From: Phytophthora quininea
Taxonomy: Eukaryota > Oomycota > Peronosporomycetes > Peronosporales > Peronosporaceae
NCBI GenBank assembly: GCA_011947345.1
Contig: JAAVTG010000538.1
Coordinates: forward strand, 1-64,000
Direction: 5' to 3'
DNA length: 64,000 nucleotides
This document shows, piece after piece, positions 22,286 through 33,632 of this stretch (positions are counted from its first letter, which is position 1; each line of letters begins with the position of its first letter). The notes under the pieces are model-generated. The model was not told the origin of the DNA and did no database searches. It saw only the letters and a program-made list of their open reading frames with translations. The position numbers and the translations under genes are program-made.

Positions 22286-25200
22286 ATGGCCACCACGCGA
22301 TCACAACGCATGGCCCAACAACCAAGTGATGACACCGGCGCCAGTGCAAATGCATCCAGAGGCAACCAAGGCATCTCATCAAGCACTTCAGTGAGAAGGC
22401 GCCAAACTAGTGCTGCCGGAATCGTCCAGAACACGACGCCACTCTTCACGCCGCTGTTGCCGCCACGTATCACCAGCACTTCACATGCTGCGCTGGTGCA
22501 ATGGCGCAAGGACCGCCGTGAGTACGAGGAGACGGCTCGGAACCGCGCGAAGGACGGCGCGACGGACGTCATCACGCCAATCAAGGCAACGTTTGATCAA
22601 GGACTTCTGAAACTTTGGTGCCGGCTCCGTTGGCGCATGTCGATCGACGACGTCACCGATGTCCACATTTTGGCAGAAGTCGACAAGATCATCGAGTCAG
22701 TGAAGAACAACAGCGTTCCCGACATTGACCACGAGATGCGTGCCAGGCTACGCATGGATCTCAAGGAGACCGATGTCAACGAACGAGTCATACAGTACTT
22801 CAAGCTGTGTCATGACATTATCGACGACAACGGTTGGAGCTCTTTTTCCGTGATGACACTGGAAGAAAGCAGTTATGCCGCATCCTGCTAGCGTCTCTAG
22901 AGCCCCAAGCTTTGAAGGACGATGTGGAACGTACAATTCGCTTTCAGAAGCGCAAGGCGAAAGAGGACGAAATCATTCTCCATGATTTGATCCTCGAAAA
23001 GGCATTAGAGCAGGAAAAGGACTTCCAGAGGCAAAAACGCGACAAACGCGGGCGAGCTGAAGGTGAAACCAAGCGTACACTGCCTGTGGAGCATGCAAAC
23101 ACTGCGAAGCGAGCTCGGATTATTACCAAGTCTGTTGCTAAGGACGCCCGCCACCAAGCGAAGTCTCCGGTTGACCGACCCAAAGTGCCGCCAACGCCAT
23201 GCCCACACTGCGAAGGTATGCACTGGCTGTCGGAATGTGACAAGGCCACTGATGATCAAAAGGCTGACATCCGTCGGAAGCTTCGCGCACAGCGAGTCAA
23301 TGATGGAAACAAGAAATCTACTGCTCGTCTCAAACGTTTAAGAGAATGTCTTCCAACCGATGACAAGGTGGTGACGTTGAATGGGGTACTGACGGTGCCC
23401 TACTGCGCAGACACTGGTGCGGACAGAACTGCTGTTAGTCGTCAGCACGTTGTCGAACTGCAGCAGAGTGACCCATCCGTCGTGATCAAGAATTTGCCTT
23501 CCCCAGTAGTAAATGTTGGCGTGGGCGAACATGAAATCCTGTGCACGGCATCTATCGATCTCCGTCTTCTCCTCAATACTGCAGCTGGACAAGTTGTGTT
23601 AAGTGACCCAGTCGAATGCTTGATCATCGAAGATGATGAACCAGAGTTCATCCTTGGTGCCGATGTACTGAGATCACTTGGGATCGACGTCGACCACCAA
23701 CTTGAGCAGCTGGCATCTCGAGGAGATGACGTTGATGATGGCGAGGACGAGTTGTTGGACGATATGCACATTGCTGCTGAACCCACCACTATCAATGAGC
23801 TGGATGTGGCCCTCGGCAAAATGCTAGAGAAGGCCTTGCAAGAAGGTTTTCCGCGCAGACTGGAGGACAGGCTCCGTGCAATTGTGCACAAACATGACAT
23901 TTGGAGGTTGGAACTTGGCAGGGATCCACCAGCCAAGGTCGAACCACTGCAAATTCGACTGAAGCCACAGGCGAAAGCCATCAAGAGCAAACCACGCGCT
24001 TACCCACCGGCTGTGCGTAGTTTTATGAGGGGATTCAACGCGAAGCTCGTTGAGCTGGGCTGGGTGTATGAAAACCCCAATAGCCGCTGGGCAAGCCCAG
24101 TGCTTCCAGTCACCAAGAGAGGTGAAAATGGCGATGAGTACCGCCAGACCTGTGATTATCGCCTGGTCAACGACATGATTGAGGCTTTGATCAGCACGAT
24201 GCCACATATGGTTACACTACTGGAGCACACCCGTGGTAAGAAGCATTTCGGGCTTTTCGATCTTTTAAAGGGCTTCTGGCAACTGCCCTTGGATGTTTTA
24301 AGCCAGGAGGTCATGTCGTACATCACCGACTCCAAGATTTTCACTCCACGCCGCGTGCCACAAGGGTGTTGCGACGCTGCTGTGCATTTTCAGCGGATTA
24401 TGGAAGCATGTTTTGAGGGACTGCTTTACAAGTTCCTGATAATCTGGATCGATGACCTGCTTTTATTTGCCGAAGACATTGATACTTACCTCGTTAAGCT
24501 TGAGGAATTCTTCGATTTGGTCGCCGCTTTCGGACTGAAGCTTAGTGCGAAGAAGAGCAGCTTGTACCAAGCCTCCGTTAAGTGGTGTGGACGCCTTATC
24601 AGCTGCGAAGGAGTTGCTCATGACCCCGCTAGAATTGACGCGCTTACAGCTATGCCTTATCCTACTACGGCTGGACAGCTGCAACAGTTTTTGTGTGCCT
24701 CAAACTGGATGAGGGAATCAATCATCGACTACGCGCGTGCAGTCGAGCCTTTGCAGACGCTACTTGATGATGCTTTAAAGAGTGGCAAGCGAACCAAACG
24801 CGTTGCGGCAGGGATTGCCATCGTGTTGAGTGAGGCAGAGCGTCATGCGTACGACAAGGTCAAGACGTTGTTGGCTAGTGCTGCGACTCTAGCGCTGCCA
24901 GATGACAATGCCACTACCTGCATGTTCACGGATGCCTCGGACACAGGCTTTGCAGTCATCATCACTCAAGTATCTGACTTCGACCCCAAGACTTCCATTA
25001 CAGCACAGCAACACAAGTTGCTGACGTGTGTTAGTGGAACTTTTCGTGGAGCTCAGCTGAATTGGTCCGTGATTGAAAAGGAGTCGTATCCTATTGTGCT
25101 CGCGTGCGATAAGCTAGACTATCTGCTTCTGCGAGCCAAACCTTTTCGTCTCTACTGCGATCATAGAAACTTGATACACATTTTCGCCCCACACGCCAGC

Positions 25201-26855
25201 GTCAAGAAGCACATTAGGGAAACTGCTGCGCTGGGCGATCAAGCTGATGTCCTACCGTTACGTTATCGAGCACGTGGAAGGAACCTTGAATGTCTGGGCG
25301 GACATGCTCTCACGATGGGCTGGCCAACCCACCGTGACGATCAAGACAAAGCGTCTCACTCGACGTGGGCGAAAGCCCAAGGGCGTGACTGAAAAGCCAA
25401 GTGCACAAGTCATTCTACGACCGCTTGATGACACAGGATTCATCTGGCCATCGCTGGACGAGATTGCCACCGCCCAACAGAAGTATCGACCACCACCCGG
25501 AGCTGTCAAGGACTCTAGCAATGCACTGCGAATCAACAACGCACTTTGGATTCCCCGAGCATGCGCAGACTTAATCAGACGCCTGTGCATTGTTGCTCAT
25601 TGCGGAGCCCAAGGTCATCGAGGGGAGCAGGCCATGGTCAACCATCTGCGCCGACTGTTCCACATCGCCGACATCCACCGTGTCGTACACGCGTTCGTGT
25701 CGACATGCCTGTTGTGCCCCCACGTCAAAGGTGGACGAATTATTCGTCGACCGTGGGGCGAGACAATCGAATGCGATGAACGCAATGGAGTCCTGCATTG
25801 GGATTTTCTTTTCATTGGTGAATCCTTCGGCAGCAGCAAATACCTACTCGTGCTGAAAGACCATGCTACGCATTTCTGCGAGCTAGTAGTATGCGATGCA
25901 GCCGACAGCGCCGTGGCAACAGCAGCCATCTTGGATTGGCACAGTCGATTCGGAGCCCCGCCGGTTTGGGTTAGTGATAACGGTAGCCACTTTAAAAACG
26001 AGGTGGTGGCCGAGTTATCCCGGCGACTCAAGACGCGCCAGAAATTTACGGTCGCTTACAGCCCATGGATAAACGGGTCGGTAGAGCGTGTCAATCGTGA
26101 TGTGCTACAAGTTTTGCGTGCGATGATGTTGGAGTACAAGATCTCTACCAAGGACTGGGTCTACCTAGTTCCGCTCGTGCAGTCGAGCCTTAACCATACT
26201 GCTATGCCATCACTCGGCAACCGAGCTCCCACGGAGCTATTCACGGGGCTGCCATGTCCGACGCCCCTAGCCGAGTTCTACGACGCCAGCACCAAGAAGC
26301 TGGTTAAGCTGCCGCAAACAACAGCTGCGATCTCTGAGCACCTGGCCACATTGCGCTCAAGCTTGCGAGAGATGCACAAGCCCGTTGCCGACCAGCGCCT
26401 CAAGCAGCGCCTCCTCAACAAGAAAAGGGAGCGGGGCGAGAACACCGTCAACTTTGGCGTGGGGACTACGTCCTCCGCTCCCGTATTGATGAGAAGAAAG
26501 GCAACAAGCTCCTCGTCACATGGCAAGGACCCTACAAGGTGGTCCGAGCGGACTCTCACTCGTTCCGAGTGAGCCACCTCGTCACAGGAGATGAGCTAGA
26601 TGTCCACCCGTCACGTCTTAAGTTCTACATGGACAATAGTTTGGACGTGACCGAGGAGATACTCGAACATGTGGCTGCCCAGGGCATCATATTGGCCATC
26701 GATCAGCTTAAAAGCATCGATGGAACTCCTCCATCAACGACTACGAGATACTAGTGGGCTGGAAAGGCCTAGAGTCTGTAGAAGACTCGTGGGAACCGCT
26801 GACTTCCCTAGCTAAAGAAGTCAATGTTCTACTAGGTCAGTACATCCAAAAATAG
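22286..26855 (+). pseudogene. Gag-Pol of gypsy element 1
   Basis: Seen: Gag opens MATTRSQRMAQ. A shift near 22845 (run of five T) leads to the long frame 22834-25392. This holds a CCHC-type knuckle (CPHCEGMHWLSEC), aspartic protease (CADTGADRT), RT (LFDLLKGFWQLPL, WIDDLLLFA) and RNase H (FTDASDTGFA). A shift near 25215 gives the integrase: HHCC finger (HCGAQGHRG...CLLCPHVKG), catalytic residues in WDFLFIG, WVSDNGSH and NGSVERVNRD. A shift near 26460 and another near 26720 reach a C-terminal chromodomain (YEILVGWKGLESVEDSWEPL), with a stop at 26855. Known: chromodomain integrases can direct insertion to marked chromatin. Identical LTRs beside four shifts suggest that at least some shifts are assembly errors, or that a defective copy was mobilised in trans. 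Confidence 0.9.
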
Positions 26856-27191
26856 GATGCCAAGGTACGCAAGTACTGGACAAGCGTTCATACCAAATTT
26901 CAATAAAAAGCTCTAGTAGTTTTGTCGCAATCAACATTTGTTTGCTATGTATCAATTCCTGCTTACTACCATGTAGTATCAGCAATGAGCATTACATTCG
27001 TGGTTTTCCCAGCGAAAACTATCTAATATTGGCTCCGATATATACCGCTACAGATCAACTTCAACGCGTTGAACCTGTAACACCTGTGATACGGCCGGTC
27101 CATGGATACGTCGGACCGTTACTATCACCGACTTGGGTTACATAAACCCAACACGTATAACTGCTCCTACCTGGACAAGGCTTGGGGGCAG

Positions 27192-27496
27192 TGTAGTGTA
27201 GATTACCAGCCATGCCCAGCCACCGCAGTGGTGGCGACTGGATGGTCTCGTGCACATCAATTCGTAACGCGAACCAGGATGACACGGTATCGCAATACGT
27301 GATGACCTCCGAGTAGATAACGACATTTGTGTTGACACGACTGTCAACCACCCAACTCCGTGCTCGGGGCACGGAGTCCCCAAACGATAGATAAGCTCAT
27401 TGTAGCTCACTTGTCAATTAGCATCTAATAGACTACCGGCCAACTTAGGGAGCTTCGCCGACTCCCCATCGTGTCTTCATACCTGCAGACACTACA
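27192..27496 (+). repeat. 3' LTR of gypsy element 1
   Basis: 305 bp, matches 21945-22249 base for base as far as I can read. Preceded by the purine-rich tract and followed by the duplication CAGGT. Confidence 0.95.
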
Positions 27497-27501
27497 CAGG
27501 T

Positions 27502-28802
27502 CGAGCATGCTCCCTTTGTGGTGGAGACACTTGCTACGGGAGTGGAACAGAATTAAATGGCCAGCCCCGGAGTCGATTCACTACAACAGAATGAAAACTC
27601 TGCAGAAGGCGTTATTCACCCCAATTTGGTGGAGCAGGTTGCCTGAATTTCAGGTACTGGATACGCGAAGCCCAGCAAGTCCCCTGGGGTCAGGGTCAAA
27701 CGCCTTCCGAGCGCTCTGTCGGGAACTGGCAAAACATAAAAAGTTATGTTTTGCCGACTTCCTGGGTGCCAATCGCGACTGGCCGTCGTCAACGGCATTT
27801 TTCACGGACGTCTGCTCCGAGATTCATCCACTACTTGGGACGAAAGTGCTTCCGCATGACATTTTCGTGCTCTACCCTCAAATGAGCCGATTATTTCATT
27901 GCTTACTACCGCGTCCGGACGAAGGAGGAATGCAGGAAGTAAGAAGTACGAATTCACCACCGATATTTGGAATCAAGCTAAGCAGCTCTCTCCCAACAGA
28001 ACCATCTACGCGATTCTTCCCAAATTTGCGGTCGCAAGATTGGAAGGTGATTCTCCAGCAAGTCTCGGAGTTGATGCATCATCCGATGAAAGACCTGGGG
28101 TGTCCTCGACAAAGCATTCATGAAACCTTGTCCAGTGTGATTTCTCTACGTGGATATCTACTGCCGGTAATTCATGTTGTGATAGTACGAATGTGCTTCG
28201 GAGACCTCACAGTCGGTTCACGACTATACTTCCTCAGAGAACTAAATCCTACCATCCAAAACTGCGTTCGTCCGGGATGCCAGGACATCGAAACGGTAGA
28301 ACACTGTTTTTCACGTACCCGTCATTAGAACCAATGTGGAACGAACTATGGAGCCGGTGGTCGAGGTTCTTTTGCGTCGATCTAAGCTGGAGGTTGCTAC
28401 TCTTCCCAAGATTGCAAGACCTTCGTAGGAACTGGAGAAGTGAGCACAATGAACTGATACTTCTATGGAGGATCTACACAGCGATTGTGTTTCATGCAAC
28501 ATGGCGGCTCAGGAACGACATTCATTTCCAGGAAACAACAGCTGAAGTGCCAAATAGTCTCAATCTGCTGAACTCGTTCAAGATGCACTACCAATTCCTC
28601 TACCAACACGCACATGAGCTTCATTGCAACCGCGCTACTGTGGTCCGCGTGCTGCAACAACTTGGCTTTGATCCGCCAGAAAATAATATCCCGGAACCCA
28701 TGCACCACGTGTGGACGACACGAACGTAACTCTCACGGATAGATAGCTTAGCACCTTAAGACGAGAAATCCGCTAAACAGTTAATCAATTCAATTTCCTC
28801 CT
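27502..28802 (+). pseudogene. LINE 1 C-terminal segment and 3' UTR
   Basis: Resumes after the gypsy element with MLPLWWRHLLREWNRI and runs through a zf-RVT-type finger (CVRPGCQDIETVEHC), a frameshift near 28305 and a C-terminal end at 28729 (MHHVWTTRT). The 3' UTR (28730-28802) ends AATCAATTCAATTTCCT, without a clear poly(A). The same C-terminus is recognisable in LINE 2 and at 47.9 kb. Confidence 0.85.
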
Positions 28803-28820
28803 CCGTGCTCAAACAGAAGC
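28803..28820. repeat. 18-bp target-site duplication of LINE 1 (right copy)
   Basis: CCGTGCTCAAACAGAAGC, identical to 18388-18405. Confidence 0.9.
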
Positions 28821-29210
28821 GAGGGCTCTGTGGCGTGTGCTGTTGAGTCAGGCCCATCGCAATGATTATCTCAAAACACAGCCACGCAAGTGTGTAAGCT
28901 TCAACCCGCGTACTCTCTAAACGATGCGACTGGTGTGGACAGCATCAGCGCCCGAGATCAGACGTATTATCGTTTGGTTCTCGGGATGGGATCACGTGTG
29001 ATCGTGATCGAATCACGCCTGTGACTCACCACGATCCCATCATGATTACAATCCAGGGCATGACAAATCGTCTGATGCTGGATGGTATTCGGCCGCTACG
29101 ATTGACGGAGGGCTCGCCAAGCGGACGCTTCACAAGCTTACATCTCAATCGCAACGTTTTCCCAAGCTCCCACTTTCGAATTGGGGACAGACTGAACGAG
29201 CGACGACACG
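28821..29210. other. Upstream region of the second trypsin-like gene
   Basis: About 390 bases without a supported gene. Before the LINE inserted, this joined 18258-18405 to form a divergent intergenic region of roughly 500 bp between two trypsin-like genes. Around 28988-29040 there are several short inverted GATC/CACG words (GATCACGTGTGATC, CACGATCCC), which could form a hairpin. Confidence 0.5.
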
Positions 29211-30010
29211 ATGACGACCTCCTTCCACCTTACGACGACAATCTTGGCGCTTGGTACCCTCGGTTTCTGTAACTGAGCTTGCGGAAGCGCCATCGAGCGC
29301 CAACTCATCGTCGGAGGAGACTTTGTGCCCGCTGGGACCAAGACGTACACCGCCAGTCTGCGCTCCACTATTGACGGCAACACAGTTTGCGGTGGCTCTC
29401 TGATCTCGCCCACCCACGTGCTGACTGCGTCCCACTGCATGGAGTTTGACATTCGCTACGCCTCAATCGGGACGCATTTCCTAAAGGGCACCCAAGACGG
29501 CGAGCAAATTCGAGTCATCTCCATCGTGCCCCACCAACACTACGCGGACATGATGGAGTATGCCAGTGATTCCATGGTGCTCGAGCTTGAGAGACCCAGC
29601 TCGTTCAAACCTGTGAAACTTGCAGCGGCTGATGACTCGGACTTTTCGGCGGGCAAGTGAGCCACAGCGATGGGGTGGGGCACCGATAAAGAGGCGACCG
29701 AGAACAACGCGTACGAACTGCAGCGTGTGAACGTCGCGCTCACAAGTGACGAGGCTTGCGCGAATTTCACGATCGTGGACTTGAGTTCGATAGTGTGTGC
29801 CGGTGGAGTCCTGAGCCAGGATGCCTGCACTGGAGACTCGGGAGGTCCGCTGGTTATCGAGTCTACCGGTGCGACAAACTCGACTGAAGACGTACTTGTT
29901 GGGGGAAGGACGGCACCTGTGGTAGGAAGGCTTCTACGGCGTCTACGCGCGTGTGTCGAGCCCGCGCGTGGATCGACTCTATCATCGGCGGCAACGGGAC
30001 ATGCTTTTGA
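29211..30010 (+). pseudogene. Trypsin-like serine protease with intact triad residues but two in-frame stops
   Basis: Seen: start MTTSFHLTTTILALGTLGFCN (signal peptide), then TGA at 29274-29276, then [13 protein letters not shown] (typical mature N-terminus IVGG), TASHC (His), SDSMVLEL (Asp), TGA at 29658-29660 where W of GKWATAMGWG is expected, and TGDSGGPL (Ser). The C-terminus is broken by two shifts (near 29910 and 29970) and would end DSIIGGNGTCF. The same frame runs through both stops. Known: secreted trypsin-like proteins are abundant in Phytophthora. Inferred: a recently disabled protease whose catalytic residues are still present, unlike its neighbour at 17461-18257. It faces the SKN1 gene at 30163. 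Confidence 0.8.
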
Positions 30011-30162
30011 CGAGTGAGTGTTTCCCATTGGAACCCGTGAGCCCTGGATAGACACAGACCTACATCGACAGTAGCTGGAGACTTTCTTCCCTGCCCTGCC
30101 AGATTCTACCCTCAACTTCCTCCTGACGTGTGTATTGAATGAAATCACTCACTTTGCGGTTG

Positions 30163-32458
30163 TCAAGCAAAATTCTGGTTGTAGTTGTCTCTCGGATGGT
30201 GATGAAATTCGCTTGTCCGGCCGTTCGAACTCCTGTCCATTGGGTACTTTGCTTCGTTACTGTTGTTGTAAAGAGCCAAATCTGCGGAAGGCTTCGCGTA
30301 TTTCTTCGCCATCGCGGCCATCTTGTTCTCTCTCCTGATCGACCATATCACAGAAGCGAACGACAGGAAAATTGCCACACTAGCAACAGCGATCGACAGG
30401 CTCAACGGGGGACCGTACGAATAGGTGGAGAACTTGCTGTTACTCGTAGCGGTAGACGTGCCGGAGATTGCCGTCGTGCATCGAGGACCCCCAAGTCTTG
30501 TACGTGCACTGACAGCGATTCTTCACGCACTTGCCCGTCTTCAGCGTCGTCTTGCCTAGATCCCCGCCAATCGTGCAGTCATCGTTCGTCGTGCAGAACG
30601 CTTTACCGGCAACCTCCTTGTGGTGGTTGTCGTCGTCCTGGTACTCGTCAATGTGGGCTTCGATCCACTTCTTGGTTGGGTGGCTCTTTGGGTCGCAGTC
30701 AACTTGCATGTAGTTGTCGGCGTCAAGACCGTCACTCAGGTCTTGGTACAGTCGAATGTGGTCGATTTTCATGTACATGGGGAACGAGTCACAGATCTTG
30801 TTCACGACTGGGTCAGTGCCGTTTCCGCGGCATTCTTTGCCCGCGTTCGGCGGCGTCGCACCCCACGAACTCGACAGCGCCACGTTGAAAATGATGTACA
30901 TCGGTTCCTCCAGCATGATCTTGGTGGGGTTCGTCTTGTTAGCATTCTGTGGCACGTCCGAGATGGAGGCAGACGGCACTTCGAACAGCGGGTTGCCGCT
31001 GAGCATCCATCGTGCGTAGCCGTTCTTGCCGGACACCCACTCGAGCTGGTACGTGACGTATCCCGTGTACGCGGCCACGTGAACGGGCTAATTTGCTGAG
31101 ATGGCATCCATTTGGTAATTGAACGAGCTCATGGCGTTGGACTTCGGGGTAGTCGACTCATTACGAGGCATGGCACACTTGGAAAAAGTGTTGTCCGGGT
31201 CGCACAAGTAGGCTCCAGTGTATGAGTTGATGAGCGGATAGCAAGTGCCGTTCGAATTGATCCCCCAATGGCTGTCCCCAACGCCGTCGATGGCACCCAA
31301 GTCCCCATTAACATCACTGGAAGCTGGACACGTTTCCAATGAGCACGTGTTCTCGGTGATACCTGCTTTCACCGATGCTACCACCTTCGAATAGGCTTGT
31401 TTGGCGTCGGCGTCCGGCGCGCAGTTGTTGTTGGCAGCATAGCGGAGACCTTGGTACCAGGACTTGTGGCCACGCTTTGCGTAGTACGCTGTCGGCACTT
31501 GGATGTAGTTCGCGCCGAGCGTCTGGCAACTACCCGTGTAGAAGCAGCCGTAGCAGTCACCAGTCGTGAAGTTCACCCCGAACATCCGACAGTCGTCGGG
31601 CATACCCGGACCAATTTGCAGCGAGGACGAGATCAAGCTCGCACTGCCTTCAAGGACGTCGATTTCTGGAGCTCCACGGCCTTGGTTCGGGTTGAGACCG
31701 TAGCCAGGGTTGTCATCACAAGCGCTGATCCGCTGGTTGTTGGGGTCGAACGCGTCTGGCTCGCAGGCGTCGTAGGAGAACGGCCACATGCGGTTCGTCG
31801 AGGCTGAGAAGATGGCGCGTCCGAGGTTTCCCATCATCCAAATGCCGGGCCACGTCGGGTAGTACTTGCCCGTCTTGACTCTTCCACTCGGTCCCTGCGC
31901 TAGGTCAGGGTTGCCGGAATCCTTCGAAACAGCTCCGGGGAGCTGAACGCGCACCTCGAGCATGCCTCCTTGGTAGCAAAACTTGTTCCAGGACTGCACC
32001 ATTGCCGCACGGTAGAAGAAGTAGGCATCGACATACCCGGGCGGGTGCGTGTACATGTTGTAGACGTGGATGACGTTCAACTCGTCCACAGCTTTGATGT
32101 AGAAGTAGCACGTGCCGTCGTCGTCGCACTGGGTCGAGGTCATGTTGTGCGAGTAGAGCTCCAGAGCGCCATTGACACCGTCGGGCTTTTCGAGAGACGT
32201 CCAGATGTGGTCGTCACCGGGTCGGAAGCTTCGGTTGGGCGTGTTGAACTCGTCGCTCATGACGAGATCCCATCGCTGCCCTCGGGAGCTCATGTACGTC
32301 TGACGATCATCGGGAGTCGCAGGGTCCACCCAGATCCGAATGCCCGATTTGGTCGGGAACGTGTTGCTTGACGTCGTGCTGCTCCGTGCGGTGACAAATA
32401 CCGTCGTTACCGACCAAACGATTGCAACCGTCAACATTGCACGTAGTCGGAGTTGCAT
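30163..32458 (-). pseudogene. SKN1/KRE6-type beta-glucan synthesis-associated protein, copy 1, premature TAG
   Basis: Seen: signal peptide (MQLRLRAMLTVAIVWSV...), SDEFNTPNRSF, the GH16-type motif EIDVLE at residues 265-270, and VSGKNGYARWMLSGNPLF. A TAG at 31088-31090 replaces Trp457, which is TGG in copy 2. The same frame continues cleanly to the C-terminal region. A putative 67-nt GT-AG intron (30437-30503) then joins CQCT to KFST and leads to a transmembrane segment (SLSIAVASVAIFLSFASVIW) and a short cytoplasmic tail ending DNYNQNFA. Known: KRE6/SKN1 proteins are membrane-anchored and needed for beta-1,6-glucan formation. Inferred: cell-wall glucan function. The single stop probably inactivates this copy. 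Confidence 0.85.
30437..30503 (-). other. Putative 67-nt spliceosomal intron in SKN1 copy 1
   Basis: On the minus strand it begins GTACAAG and ends TAACAG. Removing it restores one frame: TGC AC plus C AAG TTC gives C-T-K-F. The equivalent intron in copy 2 has a different length (65 nt) yet also restores the frame, which supports splicing over a pair of unrelated indels. Confidence 0.6.
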
Positions 32459-33190
32459 TGGAGCTGTGGTCGGCCGCGCGAGTGAGTTTGAGGTGGCGTT
32501 TTACCGAGTGGCGGCCCGAATTCGACATATGTTGGGCTGCTTTGGATGGCCCGCAGTATAATAGAACGACGCATTGTCATTTCTCACGCCTCAAATTCAC
32601 AGCCTCCGCTTGCACAGTAATCAGAGACTAGTTTCTGCGCTCCAATGGATCCGACTTGAAGCGCTGGCCACACTTATCGACACCGTACGCGGATTGTGTG
32701 GGGCTTCCCACCCGCGGCATACTTCATGGGACAGATTCTCGTCCAGCGGGCACGTCCCGATAAGCATTACCCGATTGTCGTCGAACAACACGATGGTCTC
32801 CTGGCACATGTCCTTGCCGTATAATAGCCTTTGGGGCCACTCTTCTACTCGCAGCCAGAAGTGAGCGCTTTGAGTAAGTGCATACCGCATGGTGGTAACG
32901 ACCTCGGCATCTCATCCCCAAATGTATGTTTACGGCGTGACCGTGGACCATCGACCGAGATCTGCTTTCCATCCCAGCCTTGAGATAGGCGTGCAAAATG
33001 CTGTTCAGTCACACCTCTTTAAATGGACCCCTTCAATTGCCGAAATCATCTCTAGTTGACAGAGACCTCGCTGTCCAAACCGAACAGGATATATGTTGGA
33101 AGCCGGGACCTCGCTGCATGCGCTAGTAGGTGGTTGAGAGCGTAATCTGCAACCATCGTCAACACCGCCCGTAATACGGTGGCTGCATCA

Positions 33191-33522
33191 ACGAATGAAC
33201 GAGTGGTGGCACGAGGTTGAAGGAGCTGCCGTAAGGCGGCACACTGGAGAAGCAGTAGAAGGTTGGCAATGATCAATAAAGTTCACTTTGAAACCTACTT
33301 CCTTGTGCGCAATCCACTTCTTGCCTCGCTCTTCACTACACCCTTCCAATAGTATCGGTTTCACTCTGCTACTCCTCTACTTGCACTGGATTTACCCGCT
33401 ACCTGACAGCAAGGTTTAGTAGCTCCCCTCGCTAAATGGACGACTGCACGCCAATCAAATCGTGTGGTTTACACTCCATCCCGCACGAATCGAGTCATAT
33501 CGCACGACTTCCAACCCGGAAG
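33191..33522. other. Flank and left part of the pogo-like remnant
   Basis: No gene before the ATG at 33523. A stretch near 33368-33406 (CTCCTCTACTTG...CCGCT) resembles, in inverted orientation, 38419-38455, and may be one terminal inverted repeat of the pogo-like remnant. Confidence 0.4.
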
Positions 33523-33616
33523 ATGGCTCCTGGTAGTGTTGCTCCCACGCTAACTCAAGAAGAGAAGCTCCAAGTCAATTTAAAGTGCAGGCGACATCCT
33601 ACCGTGCAGCACACCG

Positions 33617-33632
33617 AGGTCATCGAATGGGT
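33617..33632. repeat. 16-bp target-site duplication of LINE 3 (left copy)
   Basis: AGGTCATCGAATGGGT occurs here and at 37849-37864. It lies within the reading frame EVIEW of the pogo-like remnant, showing the LINE landed in that ORF. Confidence 0.9.

Larger units (their letters stand above)
21945..27496 (+). mobile_element. Gypsy element 1: complete chromodomain Ty3/gypsy retrotransposon, 5552 bp
   Basis: Two 305-bp LTRs (21945-22249 and 27192-27496) begin TGTAGTGT and end ACACTACA. By eye they are identical, which implies a recent insertion. The order is gag, protease, RT, RNase H, integrase, chromodomain. A purine-rich stretch (GGCTTGGGGGCAG) precedes the 3' LTR. It is inserted in LINE 1 with a 5-bp duplication. 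Confidence 0.95.
18406..28802 (+). mobile_element. LINE 1: 5'-truncated non-LTR retrotransposon with two nested insertions
   Basis: The element lies between 18-bp target duplications. Its own sequence is about 2.7 kb in three pieces: 18406-19159, 21317-21944 and 27502-28802. A hAT element (19160-21316) and a gypsy element (21945-27496) split it. The endonuclease part is absent (5' truncation). The pieces encode RT motifs, a thumb/linker region and a C-terminal zinc finger. Its sequence parallels LINE 2 at 48.6-50.7 kb and 63.5-64.0 kb. Confidence 0.9.
30163..33190 (-). repeat. Segmental duplication, unit 1 (SKN1 gene plus upstream 730 bp)
   Basis: Matches 39108-42156 in the same orientation. 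From about 30504 to 33190 the two units differ at only a handful of bases, except for a dense patch of about 20 differences at 31507-31592. Left of the putative intron the similarity drops sharply. Similarity ends at GGTGGCTGCATCAACGA. Confidence 0.9.

Noticed and set aside
22830..22860. Programmed gag-pol frameshift in gypsy element 1
   Set aside because: The shift lies in the middle of Gag, before the zinc knuckle, and at a T run missing one base; not a Gag-Pol border.
30139..31099. Plus-strand ORFs of 159-249 codons over SKN1 copy 1
   Set aside because: Repeated exactly over copy 2 and low in complexity; antisense shadows of SKN1.
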